In this document: positions 61,757-64,000 of the stretch, in pieces
How positions within the stretch are numbered: the first letter of the stretch is position 1
Layout of the letters: each line of letters opens with the position of its first letter
DNA from: Mucilaginibacter_A sp965201005
GTDB taxonomy: Bacteria > Bacteroidota > Bacteroidia > Sphingobacteriales > Sphingobacteriaceae
Length of the DNA: 64,000 nucleotides
NCBI RefSeq assembly: GCF_965201005.1
Contig: NZ_OZ241747.1
Location: forward strand, 1,736,001-1,800,000
Direction of reading: 5' to 3'
Program-made: the position numbers and the translations under genes
The notes under the pieces: generated by a model
Told to the model about the DNA's origin: nothing
The model's database searches: none
The model's input: only the letters and a program-made list of their open reading frames with translations

Positions 61757-62629
61757 ATGCTTAAAAAATACCTGCCTCTTTTTCGCGTATCGCATTACCT
61801 CAAAAATTGTTACATATTTTTACCGCTTTTTTTCTCCGGGGAATTGTTTGATCGATCCAAGTTTGTCAAATCTTTGCCGGTGTTTCTGGCTTTTTGCCTG
61901 GTTGCAAGTTCCATTTATATTTTTAATGATTTGATGGACATTGATTTCGACAGGCAGCATCCGATTAAAAAAAACCGGCCAATCCCATCCGGAAAAATAA
62001 CAAAAACAGAAGCTTATTTTTTATCTGTCATCCTTGTAATCAGTGCTTTGGCAATTGCATTTGGCAGTTCTTTACAGGTTGGTTGTGTAGTTTTGTGTTA
62101 TTTTGTTTTGAACGTTTTTTATTCTGTAAAACTTAAAAACTTTGCTTTAATAGATGTAACAATTATCAGTATCGGTTTTAATTTAAGAGTAATTGCCGGT
62201 GGTTTAGCTTGTGCAATTGTAGTAAGTAAATGGCTGATGATTATGGTTTTTTTGTTGTCCATGTTTCAGGCATTATCCAAAAGGATGGACGATTTATTTC
62301 TGATGGCAAAAGATGTAAATAAACAGGTGAGGCGCTCTATCCACGGTTATAGCATAGAATTTTTGCAAATTGTGTTGTCTATGTTAACCGGTGTAATGTT
62401 GGTTTGCTATATCATGTATATCATCTCACCGGAAATAATTGCCCGGCTTGGGGAATATTCCTACTTTACAACTTTATTTGTTTTACTTGGGTTATTGCGT
62501 TACCTGCAACTCACATTTGTAAAAAAAGAAAGTGGTTCGCCGGTTAAAATTTTAACGAAAGACCGGTTTGTTCAATTAAGTATTTTTTGCTGGCTGCTTA
62601 CTTTTGCCTTGTTAATTTATTTGAAATGA
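61757..62629 (+). CDS. UbiA-family prenyltransferase, decaprenyl-phosphate phosphoribosyltransferase-like
   Basis: 290 residues with about eight membrane helices. The prenyl-diphosphate motif N-D-L-M-D-I-D-F-D-R (NDxxDxxxD) and the second R-M-D-D-L motif are intact. Early R-V-S-H-Y-L-K-N and the H-P-I-K-K-N-R-P-I-P-S-G stretch are closest to DPPR synthase-like proteins that transfer ribose-5-phosphate to polyprenyl phosphate. The next gene overlaps its stop by four bases and is a probable membrane glycosyltransferase, suggesting a shared lipid-linked sugar pathway. Confidence 0.85.
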   Translation: MLKKYLPLFRVSHYLKNCYIFLPLFFSGELFDRSKFVKSLPVFLAFCLVASSIYIFNDLMDIDFDRQHPIKKNRPIPSGKITKTEAYFLSVILVISALAIAFGSSLQVGCVVLCYFVLNVFYSVKLKNFALIDVTIISIGFNLRVIAGGLACAIVVSKWLMIMVFLLSMFQALSKRMDDLFLMAKDVNKQVRRSIHGYSIEFLQIVLSMLTGVMLVCYIMYIISPEIIARLGEYSYFTTLFVLLGLLRYLQLTFVKKESGSPVKILTKDRFVQLSIFCWLLTFALLIYLK

Positions 62630-64000
62630 ATACTGTACCCAAAACAATAATAGTTTTCCTGCTGGTATTTTATATTTTTTTAACTTTTTTATTTGCTTTT
62701 AATGGTTATCCGGGTTTTATCCAGGATTCAACATGTTTTTTACCAACGGCATATTTTATCAATCATTTTCATCAACTGATCAATCCGTTGTATGATGCAG
62801 GTTTGGATCCAATTCAGCACCGGTTTTTGTTTTATCCGCCTTTGTTCCCTTATGTAATTGCATTTATAAACCACTTAATGCCAGGGTTTTATCATAACAT
62901 GGCCGTAAGTTTAACATTGATAGATAACCTGAGTTTGCATGTACTTTTATCAAGTATTGCAATTTTTGTCCGTAAAAACAGTATCAAACTTTCCGGCAAC
63001 CTATATCTTTTTACAATACTTTGGCTGGTTGCATTGTTCTCATTTTATGGCGTTCAGGAAGGGCGGCCGGAAGTGCTTTGCAAGTTTTTTATTTCCTGTT
63101 TTTTGTTGAACAATATTTATCAAAGTAAAAAATCCTGTAATTTTAACAATGGGTTGTTAGTTGGTTTAAATCTGATCACTTCGCCAATTTCCACTTTTTA
63201 TCTGATGATCATTACGGTTGGATTATTAGTTTATCACAATAATTTCAAATTCAAACCTATTGTACAAACCTTAATTGGTTTTGCAATTGTGTTAAGTGTT
63301 TTTACTATTTTGTATCCATATCATATTTCGGAATTGATCCATAGTTTGCAAAAGCATTCGCAAAATGTGATCTTGAACCGGGTGAGCACCGGCGGTTTTA
63401 AAAACTTTGTTCAGTTTTATATCACTTATGCTTATGCGCCATTTCTAATTATTAATTTTTTGTTGTCAATTTTTTATGTTGGATATCTTTTGGTCAAAAA
63501 AAATAAATTTATTGTACTTGGATTGTTGCTGATTTTAACAATTCTGGTTTCTTATTTTTCATTTAAAGATATGCCGATGAATTACAACATGCTTGTTTTA
63601 TCGCCATTATTTTTCTTTATCTTGTTTGTGATTTATGCAGAAATGTCCAGACGGAATTTCTCAAACCTTTTTTTGAAAACCACAACTTCAATATTGGTTT
63701 TAACTTTGTTTGTAAATTCTACAGGTTTTATCCGGAAAACATTATTGTATTTCAGCACACAAGATCAGCAGGTTTCCGGTGCGGATTTTCGTAAAGAGTT
63801 TATCAAAATTTATCAGCTCAACCCAAAAAACAAAAAGATTGCAATTTCATTTTCGCTTTGGCCGTATTGCTTGGATGAATATAAAAACATTACGATGAAC
63901 AACCTGGACACAAATGTGCAATATGAAATTGTGCAGCAATTGTATTCCGGATCCAACGAACCAAAACCGGAAACCGGGTTCAAACTAATTGAAAACAATT
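62626..64000 (+). CDS. Polytopic membrane protein, GT-C glycosyltransferase-like (cut by window edge)
   Basis: The ATG at 62626 overlaps the UbiA stop (ATGA), and the frame is open to the window end (458 codons). There are about ten or more membrane helices. An N-terminal F-I-Q-D-S-T after the first helix and a F-Y-P-P-L-F-P-Y loop resemble GT-C (PMT/DUF2029-like) enzymes that use polyprenyl-linked sugars. This would fit the upstream UbiA protein. A motif copy (62972-62985) lies inside and encodes R-K-N-S-I. Family placement is tentative. Confidence 0.65.
   Translation, partial: MNTVPKTIIVFLLVFYIFLTFLFAFNGYPGFIQDSTCFLPTAYFINHFHQLINPLYDAGLDPIQHRFLFYPPLFPYVIAFINHLMPGFYHNMAVSLTLIDNLSLHVLLSSIAIFVRKNSIKLSGNLYLFTILWLVALFSFYGVQEGRPEVLCKFFISCFLLNNIYQSKKSCNFNNGLLVGLNLITSPISTFYLMIITVGLLVYHNNFKFKPIVQTLIGFAIVLSVFTILYPYHISELIHSLQKHSQNVILNRVSTGGFKNFVQFYITYAYAPFLIINFLLSIFYVGYLLVKKNKFIVLGLLLILTILVSYFSFKDMPMNYNMLVLSPLFFFILFVIYAEMSRRNFSNLFLKTTTSILVLTLFVNSTGFIRKTLLYFSTQDQQVSGADFRKEFIKIYQLNPKNKKIAISFSLWPYCLDEYKNITMNNLDTNVQYEIVQQLYSGSNEPKPETGFKLIENN

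Larger units (their letters stand above)
1866..62985. repeat. Dispersed 12-14 bp motif family, 55 copies
   Basis: Core words TAAAAGAAGCAT, TAAAAGAAGTAT, TAAAAACAGTAT and TAAAAACAGCAT, often preceded by G(A). Plus-strand starts: 1868, 3147, 3540, 9134, 10206, 10275, 11761, 15979, 16010, 16195, 17565, 20520, 28091, 33745, 37066, 37447, 37581, 39078, 40018, 41048, 41736, 43552, 44577, 46579, 47511, 47828, 50888, 51060, 52731, 53711, 60695, 62973. Minus-strand copies (leftmost base): 1897, 3338, 3746, 5342, 8800, 15376, 17377, 17486, 20439, 31770, 33662, 34060, 37365, 38619, 44867, 45583, 46334, 53736, 57885, 57951, 58164, 59330, 60677. Positions were read by eye. Many intergenic copies carry a further arm reading ATACC or GGTATAAATTT. 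Confidence 0.85.

Noticed and set aside
1866..62985. Motif as a CRISPR repeat
   Set aside because: The copies are not regularly spaced, occur on both strands and in genes, and no cas gene is present.
1866..62985. Motif as a Bacteroidota promoter element
   Set aside because: It does not resemble TAnnTTTG or the TTTG -33 box, often follows stop codons, and lies inside coding sequence.
1..64000. tRNA, rRNA or tmRNA genes
   Set aside because: I looked for cloverleaf and GTTCRA-type signatures, particularly near the island edges, and found none I could support.

Overview
The window is chromosomal DNA from a Bacteroidota bacterium, most likely family Sphingobacteriaceae (Pedobacter/Mucilaginibacter-like). 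The reasons are TonB/SusC-type outer membrane receptors, a short ~286-residue primary sigma factor, a DUF6377 regulator beside SusC, TAnnTTTG promoter boxes, start codons in A-rich contexts rather than behind Shine-Dalgarno sequences, and a decaprenyl-phosphate ribose synthase-like UbiA protein. I found no tRNA, rRNA or CRISPR array.

Layout. 1-17.4 kb is mostly housekeeping: a TlpA-like protein cut by the left edge, purK, an AI-2E transporter, a repeat cluster, guaA with a lipoprotein and an RsmB-like methyltransferase, rpoD, an MBL hydrolase, an SMR exporter, lpdA, an Oar-like TonB receptor, NlpC/P60, a 40-residue membrane peptide and a DnaQ-like exonuclease. 17.6-37.3 kb is accessory and scarred: a twice-frameshifted DUF6377 gene, a minus-strand peptide secretion island (20.6-33.4 kb) and a SUS locus collapsed into a SusC/GH31 fusion. 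37.6-64 kb is again mostly core: queG, a DUF2235 hydrolase pair, an M16 peptidase pair, carA, panB, an RluA synthase, a Rieske protein, manA, icd, dnaX, GH43, UbiA and a polytopic GT-C-like protein cut by the right edge. Small accessory insertions there are a SIR2 protein and a MntA/HepT pair.

The most interesting system is the island. A 76-residue precursor with a double-glycine leader and a six-cysteine core lies between a fused inactive-C39/VKOR/DsbA-like oxidoreductase and a TlpA-like protein. On the same strand are a TolC-like protein, a C39-peptidase ABC transporter (PCAT), an HlyD-like adaptor and a GT32 glycosyltransferase. Together they look like a pathway for an oxidatively folded, leader-cleaved and perhaps glycosylated secreted peptide. 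The island is bracketed by a 29-bp perfect direct repeat made of the 3' end of the DUF6377 gene. It is interrupted by an IS1595-type insertion carrying a HEPN protein and a strongly folded, possibly switch-like non-coding segment (24424-24576).

A second signal runs through the whole window. A 12-14 bp word, (G)ATAAAAGAAGCAT or its sister (G)ATAAAAACAGTAT, occurs at 55 sites counted by eye, on both strands. It lies between genes, in inverted pairs forming terminator-like hairpins, at the ends of ~93-bp and ~210-bp elements, and inside core genes, but not inside the island genes. Its distribution resembles a DNA uptake sequence; other explanations remain open.
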